From the NCBI GenBank assembly GCA_033297075.1, contig MU858110.1, positions 1 to 64,000 on the forward strand: a DNA stretch of 64,000 bases, in the 5' to 3' direction. The translations under genes were made by a program, and so were the position numbers. The notes beneath the pieces were generated by a model, which saw only the letters and a list, made by a program, of their open reading frames with translations, ran no database searches and was not told the DNA's origin. Shown here piece after piece: positions 43,383 through 55,952 of the stretch (within the stretch, counting starts at the first letter, position 1; each line of letters opens with the position of its first letter). The stretch is from Rhypophila decipiens. Its lineage: Eukaryota > Ascomycota > Sordariomycetes > Sordariales > Naviculisporaceae.

Positions 43383-45744
43383 CTCTGATGTCAGTGTGGA
43401 ACACCGATCACGCTCAGAATAAATACACAGTCAGACGATAGTACTGTAGTTGAAAGTCCTCAAGCAATCTGAAGAAGAGGGTTCTTTTCGGATCAGGGAG
43501 GCAGGCTGCCGCACCGCCTGCCGTGCTTCTGGTTTCTCTATCCTCGCGAGCTAGATAATCAGCTGGTACACATGGCAATTCTGAGTGACTGGAGAGAAAG
43601 AATTCGTGGCAAAAACCCCGACAATGTGGGAAAGTAGATGATTACATGGTAGAAGAAGAACGAAAAGATCCATTCCAGACCTCATGCCCTCGCCATCCAT
43701 CCAGCTCCCATTCCCCTATCTCCCGGCCCATGGCTGGTGTTACTGTGGCTGAATGGAAATTGACAAGTCAAGGTAGGTAGCTGCGGATAGCCAGGGTAGC
43801 ATCTTCTGGCAGACTGAAATGGCCAGGTCGTTGGTCTCTGTATTATGTGTCTATCCGGAATTTGGATCACGGCGGCGAGGTATGATGTTTACGGAGGAGA
43901 TTAATTCTCGCAACAGGCTTCGACCAGTTCTCCTCTCCATTGGCGGAGAGAAGGCCACACTGGAGCGATAAGCTATGGTATAACAGTGGGAGCTGGACGT
44001 TTTCTGACTAATGACCATCCGCATCGGGCAGTTAGGCAACGTATTGCATTGTGCAGAGAACTGGGAATAATGATCCTGTTCTTGGGAAGGGGCGTGGCCT
44101 TCCAGCCTGGAGAGGCGCGCCGTGGTTGGCCCGTCTCTCTGGCATACCTTCCATGAACAATATTTCGCTTGGGGGGCTGCGTTTTGATCACCCGACGAGT
44201 AGTGTCCGATTCTGCTGTGTCGGGCCCAGCAAATCCACGGCAGCTACCCCAGTAGCACACATACCAAAGTCGTTTGGTGAAACGGATTGGCTAACATCTG
44301 CAAGGTGTGCTGCGTCTCTTCCTTTAAAATGCCAGACCCCCTCCCAAAAAGTCTTTTATCTCTTTCCTGCAAACATCCACTCCCTTTTCAGTTCCTTCAG
44401 CCTCGACAAAAGTTGCGCAACTTTGTGGTCTTCGAGTTAACTACAGCACCTGACGCCATGGTTCAGGCGATCAACACGACGGAGGAAAGAACATTTGAAA
44501 CATTGACTCAGCAAAGCCCTATATCCACTCCCGCTGTTAATGACTGCGCCAACCAAAGGAAAGAAGCTCCCGCTGCGGTTTTAACCTTTCGCACCACGCT
44601 CTGGGCATCAATTTTACCACAGACTCGCCGATAGCAGCACCATCGAAAACCAAGAGCTTGTTGGGACACAATGGTCCTCTACCATCGACACTCTCTCTGG
44701 TTAGATCTAACCGCTGGAATATGTGAGCTTTATGCAGGCCACCAACTCGCCGGCCAATCTCCTTGTTCAATATTGCTCTCGACTTTTGGGGAACCCCCTC
44801 ACTGAGCAATTATTTCAATTATCCTCTTCCCCCTCCACTCTTCCATCTAACCCTTCTCGTCGCTCATCCTGGGCCGATGGCACGCGTGATGATACGGCTA
44901 GGGTAGACAAGTGTCAATTTTATTCGAGTCGGTGACTAGGGTCGATCGCTCACGCCTCTTATTTCTGCTTTTTATTCCTTTTTGTTAGTTACTTCTGCAT
45001 GGTCATTTTGAGTTCAGGGTTAGGGTTATACCTGCGGTTGAGTCCAGTGACCAACCAACTCCACGGAAGGATCTCATTCTGGTGATGAACACGCACAGTG
45101 CCACGCACTAGGTATAATGAGGAGGAATTGGGGCTAGAAGGCGCTGGGAGTGTTGCAAGCTCACATGGCGTTTTGGCGTGGGAGCGGTGGCACTGGGGAA
45201 CATTGCTCGATGCGACACTAATCACATGCCGGCCTCTCACGTGCGACCAGGGTCTGGGTGACTGTCACTCCTCAACATCAAGAGTTGCTTCGTGAGCATC
45301 CGAAAAGGACTTGGGCTTTGAGCGCTATATCGTCGAAAGAGGGTCACTACCAGATACCATGGACTGTTGGATACAAGGATACAAGGGTTCACGACCGGGC
45401 AAGGGAAAGTCTGGTGTCTGGGAACCGGTTGACCTGCCGCCACACAGGGCTATGGGCGGCGAATCAGAGCGAGCATCCGGGAGACAGGCATCACTGGATA
45501 TCGCCCACTCCTGCACCCTGTCTCCATTACTACGATGTATTTGGCAGACACGACCAAAGTTTGAGCAGATCCGGTGAAAAAGGCCAGCAAAACCGACCTT
45601 GGAGCGACTAAAAACCCACCTCTCTTCCTCGAGATAGCATCAAAGCACTTTCACCATGGGTAACTGTTTTAGCGGGCCGGACAAGTACGGTTTTCTTCTT
45701 ATTCCACTTGTTTTTGAGTTCCACCGCAAGGATGTTCACTGGGA
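43383..45744. other. Intergenic region with coding-like islands
   Basis: Contains a two-unit telomere-like motif at 45016-45028. Overlapping plus-strand frames at 45258-45611 have gene-like codons and may be upstream exons of the gene at 45745. No exon chain could be fixed. Confidence 0.3.
45016..45028 (+). repeat. Two-unit TTAGGG-type motif
   Basis: AGGGTTAGGGTTA, the opposite orientation to the array at 32778. Short enough to be chance. Confidence 0.5.
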
Positions 45745-46266
45745 ATGAAGCTGCGAGGCAGGGAACTAACCAGGGAGACAGTGAGCGACCCAAGCGACCG
45801 TCAAGCCCAATTGACAGACCGGAAAAGACCCGCTCGAAAAAGACCTGCTCGAAAAGGAACTGCTCGGGAAAGAACTGCTCGGGAAAGAACTGCTCGGGAA
45901 AGAACCGCTCGGGAAAGAACTGCTCGACAAAGAACCGCTCGGGCAGGTCGTAATCTTTCATTTTGCCCAACATTTCATAATTCGACATCGAATCTCCGAC
46001 AACTCCATGATTCCGCGTTAGTTGTCTTCTGCAGGTATGCCGACGGGGAGCGAGATAACCATGCTACCCGCGTCATCGGGCACTTTCGAATCGAGCGACG
46101 ATGGGCATTAGGGATAGCACAGAGACCTACCTGGCGTTTTTACGACTTGGTTACTGGAAATAAGGACGAAGTTCAGAGAGTTTGTGTGAAAAGTTACTGG
46201 GAACCAGGGAATGTGCAGGCCTGGGAGGATTACGAGTTAGGATTACTTAGAGAAGGCCTCTTTTAA
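45745..46266 (+). CDS. Orphan protein with exonic 15-bp minisatellite
   Basis: ATG-to-stop frame of 173 residues. The N-terminal part spans a 15-bp minisatellite and encodes a tandem of the basic/acidic pentapeptide TARER. The C-terminal part, beginning RYADGERDNHATRVIGHFR, has convincing codon use and a Trp/Tyr-rich end. A strong splice acceptor (TCTTCTGCAG) at 46034 suggests that 46035-46266 may instead be a terminal exon, with the minisatellite upstream in an intron or another exon. No domain recognised. Confidence 0.33.
   Translation: MKLRGRELTRETVSDPSDRQAQLTDRKRPARKRPARKGTARERTARERTARERTARERTARQRTARAGRNLSFCPTFHNSTSNLRQLHDSALVVFCRYADGERDNHATRVIGHFRIERRWALGIAQRPTWRFYDLVTGNKDEVQRVCVKSYWEPGNVQAWEDYELGLLREGLF
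45826..45945 (+). repeat. 15-bp minisatellite, eight units
   Basis: Eight head-to-tail units of consensus AGAACTGCTCGGGAA with a few substitutions; the central units are identical or nearly so. Because the unit length is a multiple of three it keeps the frame open on both strands. Confidence 0.9.
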
Positions 46267-47856
46267 TAGAGAAGCAGGTTCTTGGTTATCGAGAAATCGA
46301 AACTACATATCTCATCAATATCATCCTAAGATTACAATATCCAACCGTCTAAAATATCAAATTCTACTCGCATCTTCTGTCAACTCGGTATGATGGGTTT
46401 TTGACCATGGCCCGCAATCCGGTATCATAATACGTATCCGTATCCGAGTGAATGACCATCTGTATCCGTAAGGCTGGCAATCGGCCTTCCAGCAGGGATA
46501 GGGCTTAGAATGCACTACCTACCCCGTACGGGGTAGGTATCCGTACCCCACACGTAATATTTACACTAACAACCAAAACATGTATGTACATGTACTGTTA
46601 CACTGGGTAGCGTAACCGCCCCCAATCAAACCGGCTCCTGATGCGTACGGTACATTACCGTACTGTATTACTGTCGGTGGAGGTCAGGGATTTATTTCAC
46701 TGCTCCATGTTTTCTTCACCGCTCCGTGAATTCCGCTGCCCACTTGACCATGAAAAGGAAGGGCAACTCTTCCAAGAAGAGGGAATTCACTCAATTCTCA
46801 TCCATCCATTCAATTCCGATCTTATTTCATTTCTCAATCTTCTTCAGAAGCCAAAATACGCAGTTGGTTCGCCTTGCCTTATCTCAATATGACATGTCAA
46901 ATTCTCCCCTCCTTCACCGGCTCATTCCTTGCTCCCCGGCTTCACCTCCAGTCTCCAGAATCGACCAATCTTACGGAGTACACACTCTCATTCGGGTGAG
47001 CAGGTACTCCCCCGATCATCGGCCCAGGTCTTCATCTTCTATTCCCATCCCCAGCCTTCCATGTTCCACCAGATTCCACCAGCAAGATGACACGAACCAA
47101 ACCGACGCGTCTGAATAGGCAGAGTTCTTGTTGTTTTTCAAGCCTGCACATGCACCACCACCAGACCGGCATCCCATCCAAGCCAATCAATCTCACCTTG
47201 AGACCGGCCTGACCTGCAGAAAATATCAACAATGCTCAGCCCGTCGATCGACATCCTCAAGGCAGTATGATAACTCACAAAACAGGTCGGTAGCCCTCCG
47301 ACCGTCAACTTTCTGCTAACCAACCCCTCGTAAATACGTTCGCCACGAGATAACGCCGGCCACAAAAAGAAATCAGACCCACAACATGAAAATGAAAAAC
47401 AGAAGTCAAAAATCCCGGGCCACAGCTCAGAAATGTGCAGTTGCCCCCCGTCCCCTCGTCCCCAACCAATGTTTCAACCCCACAACAAACCCACGCGCTT
47501 CCCATGTTGCTCAAACTGAAAAGGGGATTTGGAATTTCTAAATAGGACCATCTTTCACGAACCAGTGTCTGCAACACTGTTTAACACGCACTATGTAATC
47601 AACCCGGACCGGGCCCCCGACTTCCGGGGCCGAGCTGGCATGACAGGGACTGGCCAGGCTGCAGTGTTGAGCCGCAGCCCTCCAAGCCGGATCCGCTTTG
47701 AACCTCCTTTGTTTACTTGCCCCTATTTTCTTCTGTGTTTCTGGAATTGGGGAACGTCTCACTTGCGGTATCAGGATCTGAATGACAACAAACTTTCTGC
47801 ACAACGCCGTACGCCGACAAAGTTGTCGTCATGCGGATAAAGCAATATTGACAGTA
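46267..47856. other. Intergenic region with palindrome and CCGTA motifs
   Basis: Contains three TATCCGTA octamers (46435, 46463, 46538), the 24-bp palindrome at 46516-46539 and TACGGAGTAC at 46972-46981. No coding evidence. Confidence 0.45.
46516..46539. repeat. 24-bp perfect palindrome
   Basis: Each 12-base arm reads TACCTACCCCGT from its own 5' end, with no loop and no mismatch. It could extrude as a hairpin or bind a dimeric protein. It lies in non-coding DNA between the orphan gene and DUF6594 copy 2. Confidence 0.9.
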
Positions 47857-49028
47857 TCAAACTTCAGACTGAGGATTCATACCCGATGACTGCGCCCCGA
47901 TGGTCAGGAGGACTGCGTAGAACGCGCAGACAGCAAGCAGTGTCTTGTGCATCTCCCAGTCTTTCGAGAGCATCGTGACAATGCCGAAGAGGAGTGTAAA
48001 CCCGGTGATGACGCCGAACGACTGTCCTTTAGTGAGATTTGCCATATAGAGCAAGCCAACTGGGACTATCAGGAGGATTGATCCAATGACGATAAAAAAG
48101 CATTTCAGGACCCACTCGGCTGTCGCCTCTGGAACCAACCGCGAGTGCGGGTCGCTATCTTCTCTCGAGAGACATCTCTTTTCAGTTGTGTCAGTCAGCG
48201 AGGTCTGAATGAGGCAGAAGAGTGTGGTGTTCTCACCAAGAACCAACGTCCATATTTCGATCGAATGAAGTTGGCTATGGGCGCAGCATTCGAGGGCGTT
48301 GACACGCTGACCATGTTATGTGGGGAATCGAACAACAAGGCACATGCTTCTTCGTCCAACATCTCTTCTCCTGTCACCATCCTTAATATGTTGGTGTACT
48401 GCGTCACAGGGACTGGGTGGAGTTGCTGTGTTTCCTTGAGGCAGCGTAGCAGCTTGTCTAAACATCAATCTCTTAGCTCTGGTCTCGGTAAACGGCTCCA
48501 GACCGATGTGGCCTTACGGTATTCCAACAGTTCTTGCTTCAAGTCCCTCATCAGGTCCTCGTATTCATCCTGGACAGGTTGTTGACCAGGTCGTCGTTTA
48601 TGATTATCCGTGAGACCTTTGAGGTGGGCCGTGTGGGACCGGTCATACTCGCCGAGCTTGCTTTCGAGGGAGGCACACCTCAGTCCGGTGTCAAGAATCG
48701 CTCGTACGAGAGGATACCGATGACTTCGAAAACTGTCGGCATTCTTGAATTGAGCATAATAAGCGGCTAGACGGGGAAGTCCAAGTGGATAATCCTGATC
48801 TGTTCTCGTTGTTAGCAATTCGACACTATCAATTTGTGTGATAACCTCACAGTCTTTGCCAGGCCAGTCTCGACTGAGAGAATCGACAGGTTCCTTTGGT
48901 GGCGTTGAGAGTACACTGCTTCCTGGATCAGCAATGTTGAGTTCCTGGGGGCGAAGGTCTTGATGAAAGGCAAGGCCTGGCATTCGGCCTTGTTCCGCCG
49001 CGTTTTCATCACTAGCAAAGCCTGACAT
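47857..49028 (-). CDS. DUF6594-type membrane protein (copy 2)
   Basis: Exons 49028-48851, 48799-48518, 48457-48237 and 48177-47857, 333 residues. The introns are 51, 60 and 59 bp in phases 1, 1 and 0, the same order of phases as copy 1. The joins give DYPLGLPRLAAYYAQF, a coiled-coil-like region, then LLEYHKLLRCLKETQQLHPV, and a last exon with three hydrophobic helices around FFIVIGSILLIVPVGLLY, FGVITGFTLLFGIVTML and LLAVCAFYAVLLTIGA. Architecture and intron phases match copy 1, although the sequence is divergent. It is assigned to the DUF6594 family by this layout. Function unknown; probably an integral membrane protein. Confidence 0.72.
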
Positions 49029-52000
49029 GGTCAACAGTTTATTTCGAGACTGGGGTAGAAGTTGCCTGAGAACCTTACAGCCTTGAATTCTGTGGTGTCC
49101 GCGGCTCACTTTAGTATCCTGACGAGCGTCTCAACCATCACACGCAAATGCTCCGCCACTGTCTCTTTTCTCGGAGTTCTTTGCTGCCTGATCGTCAAGT
49201 TGAAGGTGCATATTCACGACATTCACATCAAGCTGCAGCTGCGCTTTGGAAAATGGTATAATGTGGATTCGTGGTTTGTTCCCCAATGTACCCTCAAGTA
49301 CAAGCTGTACCGGCCTTGATGTATGCCGTCGAAAATTCTGAGCGGGCCACCAATCGTCGATCATGGTAGAACGCTGCGCCACAAGAGGACAAGAATATGG
49401 TGAATTGGCAGACAAGTGCGGGTATCGAAGACGAGTCTATAGCCGCTCGATGGACCAAGATTCGGAGAAACGCAAGTGGTGGGGAAGGCGTCCATGTATG
49501 TTGGAGCCAGTCGCATGCTCTCACGCCTCGCTCTTCTCAGAGATCAACCAACGGGCCGAGAAGAATCTCCCATAGTATACGTGGTGACAGTGGGACGGCC
49601 TGCTTTGTGCCCGACCACTCCCAGGGAGCAAAGGGGTGGTGATGGGGCCAAAACTAAAGCTCTCACCGACTCTTTGCATTGTGTGTTGATGTCAATAGAG
49701 TCCGATCAAGGTAGTTGCATTTCAGAAGGCTAATACTGCGAGCTCGTCGGGCAATGGCACGATGGTTGGAGGGGGCACTTGTACCTGCCCCGGCTATTAC
49801 GCCAAGGGTCCTCAAGGGTTCGCTGAGAACTTGTGTGAAGTTGCTCCGATGGATGCTGTTTTCATGGACAGGAGGGCTTGTTTTGCTGGACAGGCTACAT
49901 CAGAAGAAGTGGTTCAATCAGCCCGCTCCGGAATACAAAGTCCTGTCCGATAGCAGCATACTTGCCATGGTGCCGGCTCCGGTGTCAGGCTGTCTTGTGC
50001 TTTTCGGTGGCATGTGTAGTTCCCGAGCATTGTCGGAAAGGGTTGGTGGGGCGAGGTAGGCTGCATGAGAGGATCCGGATTGGAGATGTTGGAAGAATCG
50101 AAGGATATGAGTGTCGGAGAGGAGTTGTTAGGGATAGGCTTAAACCGTCACTGAAATCGGGGGATAGCCTACACTAAACCGCCATCTGGCGGAGTAATTC
50201 TTTGGCAAACTTATTAATGTGTCTGGAAATGAGAAGGTTGAGGCGGAAGACGCAAAATCTTTTTCTCCACCAGACGAGCGCGAACATTACCGAGTATCTG
50301 CCGCCCAAGCCAGGAAGCTGCGTTGCAATACCCGTGACTTACAATCATCTGATTTGCCATAGACAATGGCCCGCCTCTGAGGATCTCACAGTAGGCTTAC
50401 CAATAACGGTCCTCTGAATTCGCCTCAGGGATGGAGAGGAAGGTGGCAAGTCGAAGAACATTGTGCCTTGATGGTTGCGAGAAGGTCGGTTTGTCTATAT
50501 GGTGGAACTTATTATCCGGGCCGGCAGGTTTCTAGAGAAGTTGCGGCCAACAGCCTCTGGGAGAAGCAAGTACCATCCAAGGCGTGTGCCACTAAATCCT
50601 CGGCGTATGTCTTGGAGAGCATGTGCCAAAACGCTACCAAAGATTTGTATTGAATAACTTGAGCACCTAGCCAGCAGAGTCCCGGCACGGATGATATCAG
50701 TGTTCTTGCACGGTGTGCTTCGATGAACTATATCCGCCTCTATTGTTGACAACACAATTCTTACGCACTGGGCAAGTCGCTCGAGCTGAACGGGCAACCG
50801 CATTAATACGATAGTTCAGCACGACATGGAATCTTGCATCACACAACGCTCCACACCACAACGCGCTCACGGATCGCAGATTGAGATAAGTCTTTTATTT
50901 ACGTTGCTCTCGTAAATCACCTTCCTTTTTCTTATGCTGCTTGGACTTGGACTGGAATGGGCCATACCACTCTGGGGGAGGTGCGTTTGATATGACTTGT
51001 TCGGACGTGAGCCCAATTTTGTGGAGGGCGCATCGAGGGCCTCGGTTGGTTGGTTAGTCTCCAAGCAGTCTCATGTCCGTTCCGACCCTGGTAACCCGAC
51101 CCATTCATCGACTGCCTCCCATATAATCCATTGATCCCGCAGTACTGATGACCCCTTTTCTTTTCCACCACGTACGTTCGTTCACATATCTTTAAGTGAA
51201 AGCTCATCACCTGCGGCGGCAAGCTTGCTCCGGTCGACGTCCGATCCAGCTCTTGAGTTTTGGAACAAATACATCTTGACCCCCTTTCAGATCAGGGAGT
51301 TCCTGGCGCCCATTTTCCTTCAGCAGGTTTGTTCGCTCCTCCTCAGTTTTTGATCAGCTTTGCTAATCATGATCCAGCTCAGTCTGTCCTAGATTCAATC
51401 CAAGTCGCTTCTCCTCCTTTATCCTGAGGTCGGTCGTTTTTGGATTGGCGCCCAATTCAACCAACACAATCGATTTCGCGGACCAAGCCAAGCTTCTCCA
51501 GGCGGGCCACTTAGATGATTCGTCACACCTCTGCCCACGTTCTGGTGGAAATGCCTCCTGCACATAATGGAACGTCACTTCAGACCTTCCTTCAAGAGGA
51601 ATCAATCCTGGACATGGGTCCCACGGCATTCCCCAGCATTTAACGGACACGGCCTGCTTGGAACCATTGCGCTGGTTTTCGGGCTTCGGGTTTCCTATTC
51701 TTGCGTGCCAAGACAGCGGCACACTAGCAGGGGTTACATGTCGTCGGCCCCTTCCGCGGTCCGTTAGTGAGACTCCACCTGGGGGTGAGACCCCGAAAAA
51801 ACACTGTGCCCCAGCCAGGTGTCCGCCTGTCTACGGCCAGCACATCGTGGATGTCAGCATTTCAATATCACCGTTGAATGAAATCTGCAAATTCACGAGT
51901 TGGATTCGGGGGTGCTGCTCTCTGCGCTTGTCGTTTGAGATCATGGCTTGGAGGATGCTCACACTGGAGGGAGAAATGCGGTGCATAGAATACTAGCATC

Positions 52001-55000
52001 ATTTTGCTTGATTCTAGGCGGGACCCATTTTCATTGCCCTGCCAAATGAACTGGAAACAGCATGGCCAGGTTCTGGTATCGACATCGAAAGAAAAACACG
52101 GCGACCGGTGTGACCAAACGGCAAAGTTAAGCCTACGACCACCACGAGCACCCAAATCCCGTGATAACGGGTTTGCCTCTTGACCACGATCTGATGCATA
52201 CATATAGCGCTTGTTTGGGACATCCTTGGGCATTGATGGTGGTTCGTGGTGGAAATAGCTTCTGTACCCCGGACAGGGGGCTTCTGGCAGGAACCACTCC
52301 CACACCACCCTCCCGGCCGCTGCCAAATGTTACTCGAGCCAGTCGGTCCCAAGCATTATCTCACAACTTCACTTCGACCCAATTTGGAAGTTCGAGAAGG
52401 TTCGAAAAGCTGAAGCGACTCAAGGAGACGTTTATGTCCGCGACTCGGACGATGTGGACACAGATCGGAATGTATACAGGAGCCAATCCCTTGAAAGCAG
52501 AGCAAAGGACATGATCAACCAGCGAAAAAGAAAAAGATAACTGACAGCCGGCCAGCCTTATCTCAGGGGGGTGACTAGACTGGGGTTAATCTGGGTCTCC
52601 ATCCCCATCAGCCAGGGCAGAGCCCTGGGCTAGTTTCTTCAGACTTGATCGTTGTGGCTTGCTTCTTGTTTCCAAACACGATTCGCAGCCATCTCCTGCT
52701 TTCAACAGTTCTTGTGGCATCCGTGCAGCGTCCCAAAAAGTCATGCCTTGGACATCAACCGTGAGTCCCACGACCGTCACGATGTTTGGCAAACTACCTT
52801 CTTTCTTTTCGCCCAAGAAATCGGATCCCAAGTACACTACTCCCCAATCCCATCGACATGTTTCTACGTCCTAACTGCCAGATAGCCCCGGACCGCCAGC
52901 CAGGCAAAATAGCCATTTGTTGCGCCCTGCTCCTCGTTCGTTCCACTTCTACGACCCAAACGATCAAAAAAAGGCGAAAGAAAAGGCAGCAGAAGAAGAA
53001 GAAAAAGCCTGTCCCAAACCAAGGACTCAAAACAGCGTGGTCAGGAGGCATAAAAAAACAAACAGCGACAAACACTGAGCTCGGTGGGGTTGGAGGAAAG
53101 CAAAAGCCAGTCGTTCAGAAAGCAGTAAATAAGGAGCAAAAATTATCATATAGAGAACAAAAGTTGAGCGGCGGTTGGGCATAAAGAAAATCATAGTTTA
53201 GATGATTCCGGCGGGAGGTTTGGGTGGTTTCGTTGTTGTCTTTGATGTCGAGCAACAACGCGACTGACTTCGCGATGCTGCTTGGGAGAAGTTGGCGCTT
53301 GGTTACAACGGAAAATAGACGTCTTTCTTAATTCTCTGCATCACACCCTGCGATTTGTCACGAAACGATCGCGTCTCCCATGTTAACCATTGTCAAGAAT
53401 ACTGGTGCCGGCACTTCCCCATCAGCCATCTCAAGCTTGGTTCGACACATGGGTCGCCTTCCTCCACGGATGCTCCGACAAGGGCCACTCCCAATCTGCG
53501 GCAGCGAGAACGTCAGCGCGTGTCGCACACCTTGACAAGCATTAATGAGTCTACTTGGCTTATCTCCGAACCCTTGGGCTGGTCAAGGGTCCCCGTCGTG
53601 TCGCATCGTCAACTTCAACTTCAAAGGATCTCGCTCCACACCGGTTACTTCACGGTGGAGCAAATATCGCAATCAGTGATCCACAGCACCACAACCCGCA
53701 CTCCACAGCACTAGATTAGTTAAACGCTTCGGCCCGTCGCGAGATCCGTCAAGATCTCGCTTGTTTCCGGGATGATGCTTGAACTTGTCGAAGTGGTTTC
53801 TTGGCATCGCGCTGTGTTGATGTTGAGAATTGAAGCTGATGCGGCAACTCGAAACCTCCGACTACGTTGGTCGTACGTGTCTGGCCTTGAATTTTTGCAA
53901 TCCTGTGGCTCGTGAGCCCGGGAAAGAACAAAACACCCAATGAACTATACCTCCAAGATCACCTCCAAGACTCTAAGGCTACCGGTATGGTCCTGTCTGA
54001 AGTCGAAGACTACTATATTGATGGCTCGTGATGCAGCGAAAGTACATAATACATCAACAGAACGAAAGCAGCAGATTCGGCATACCAATGGCATCGCTTG
54101 GAAGACTCATAATCTACGTTTGTGATGCTGTGTTTAAGCTTTAGGTTGGCGACTATGGATGCTTGGTCGCCAGGAAAAAAAGCGCAAGATGCGATCCTAA
54201 ACCCAGACAGCATTCTGATTACTATCAACAACATCATTGTAAAACGCTGGGAGGGAGCTGAGGACCCAGTGTTTTGGTTGCGATGGTACTTGTTGCTTGT
54301 TAGGATAGAGGGGCAGGCATTCCGCGAAGAAAAAGGGAACGGTGCAGAACATCAACATGCGCGAGCTGGTGTCGCCATCGTCGTGTGTTTGTCGCTTGAT
54401 TGGGCCAGACCGAGGGAAGCAAGTTGGCTCCTTCCCCTCTATGCTTCACTGCCACCTTCCCGAGGACAGGAAAGGTTGTTTGGCAGGTGGACAGTTACGA
54501 AACCGCCCATGAATGGTAGGCAGAGGAGAATAAGCAGGCAAATAAGTTGACTTTTCAACTCCTTCCAGTGGGTTACGAGATGATAATGTTGCGTCTACTG
54601 TGGTTTATCTCGCAATCCCGCGGTTGGTGGGTGGAGGATCGGGGTTTTAACAGTAAAAGTAAGTTGACTTCTGTTCTCTTGTCAATGTTTACGACCTGGG
54701 GATGCTGTTGCTGTTGTTGTTTGCGTTTCAATCTCACGGACATCATGGGAACTTGCACGGATCAGTCGGGACTGCTGATTGCCTACCTGGTACTGGGAAC
54801 CTTGATTGCCTCACCTTATATGATGGGCTAGTACTCGAACCCGGGTGGCTACGAAGTTTGCTATTGCTATTGCGCCTCGCGCCCTTTCCTTCTCTCTGTC
54901 CTTCTTGCCTGTTCTACGGATGGCGCTCGTGGGCCCTACGGGACAGTTTGTCGCGTGACGGGTCATAAATGGAAAGTCTGCCTTGCGGCAATCATATGCG

Positions 55001-55189
55001 CTGGTCTCGATCAGGTGCAATGATTGCCGCACCGGGATTGTTCTCCGTGCTTAGCTGCACCGAGTAATCGAGACTACAGATCTATTTGGCATACAATCAA
55101 ACCATTCTGGAGGCCTCCGGCTCTGGGTTCCTGCCAATCCGTGGATATCTCTTGCTGTGTGGGACGGCGTCGTCTCGGTCGTCGCATTG
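49029..55189. other. 6-kb region with unassigned coding-like islands
   Basis: No recognised gene. Open stretches with gene-like codons occur at 51722-51363 (minus, with an eroded ankyrin-like segment SIVLVELGANPKTTD), about 53328-53714 (plus), 53940-53749 (minus) and 54122-54550 (plus). Most lack an ATG or partners with good splice sites. They may be exons of lineage-specific genes or decaying gene copies. Confidence 0.3.
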
Positions 55190-55952
55190 TTACGCTCGAA
55201 TTCGATGTTTGTCGGACTTGTTTTGCGCTGGCGGGAGCATGGCGTGTAGATTAGGGATCGAACTCGGAGTGCGGCGATCGAAGGACACGTATTTTGCTTC
55301 TTTTCGGAGGAAAATGTCTCTTAACTGTTGTAAAGATTGTTCTGGAAACATGAAGAAAGGGGCTGGGGATCTTTGGTGGGCTGGGAGCTCGTCTCGGATG
55401 GCAACGGCACTCAATTTGAGTACTTACCGCAAGCTCTCGTGGGCTCACAGTAACGCCCTGGCCCGAGCAGGCAAGATAAATAAAAATCCAGACCATTTTT
55501 TGGTTGAGTTTGGACCAGGTCAAACTTTGATGTCGTCCAATGCAATGTTTCTGTGCCGCATTTATCAAAACAAACACTTGGGGCCCTTGCGCCCTCCTTT
55601 GCGAAGACACTCTTGGAGAGATCTGTTGGTCGGCTCCGTTCTTGCCTTGTTTGCCTTGGACTTGGTGGAGTCTCATCATCCCAAAACGTTAATTGGAATT
55701 TGTGAGGACTCCTTGTCTTGTTAAGAACCACTGATATTGCCCGAAATGGACTCACCTTGCTTCGCCGGCTCGTACCCCTAGGTATTGTGAATGCCCGAAG
55801 TCGGAGGAACGTCTCCAGGATATTATACATTCACCATAAATACAGAGGATTTGTGTCGTTAAAACTTGATAGCACCTGCCATAGCTGTACCAGAACTTGT
55901 CAAGCTCCGGCGCAGCTTTGTGCCCAAGACAGGGTCCAGAGATAGCATCCAT
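55190..55952 (-). CDS. Orphan three-exon gene
   Basis: Exons 55952-55756, 55711-55428 and 55341-55190, 210 residues. Intron 1 (44 bp, GTGAGT donor, CTTAAC branch) has two possible AG acceptors three bases apart. Intron 2 (86 bp, GTAAGT donor, TTCCAG acceptor) keeps the frame exactly. All three exons have gene-like codon use. Recognisable stretches are MDAISGPCLGHKAAPELDKF, FQLTFWDDETPPSPRQTRQE and LRDIFLRKEAKYVSF. There is no signal peptide, membrane helix or known domain. It lies just downstream of DUF6594 copy 3 on the same strand. Confidence 0.45.
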
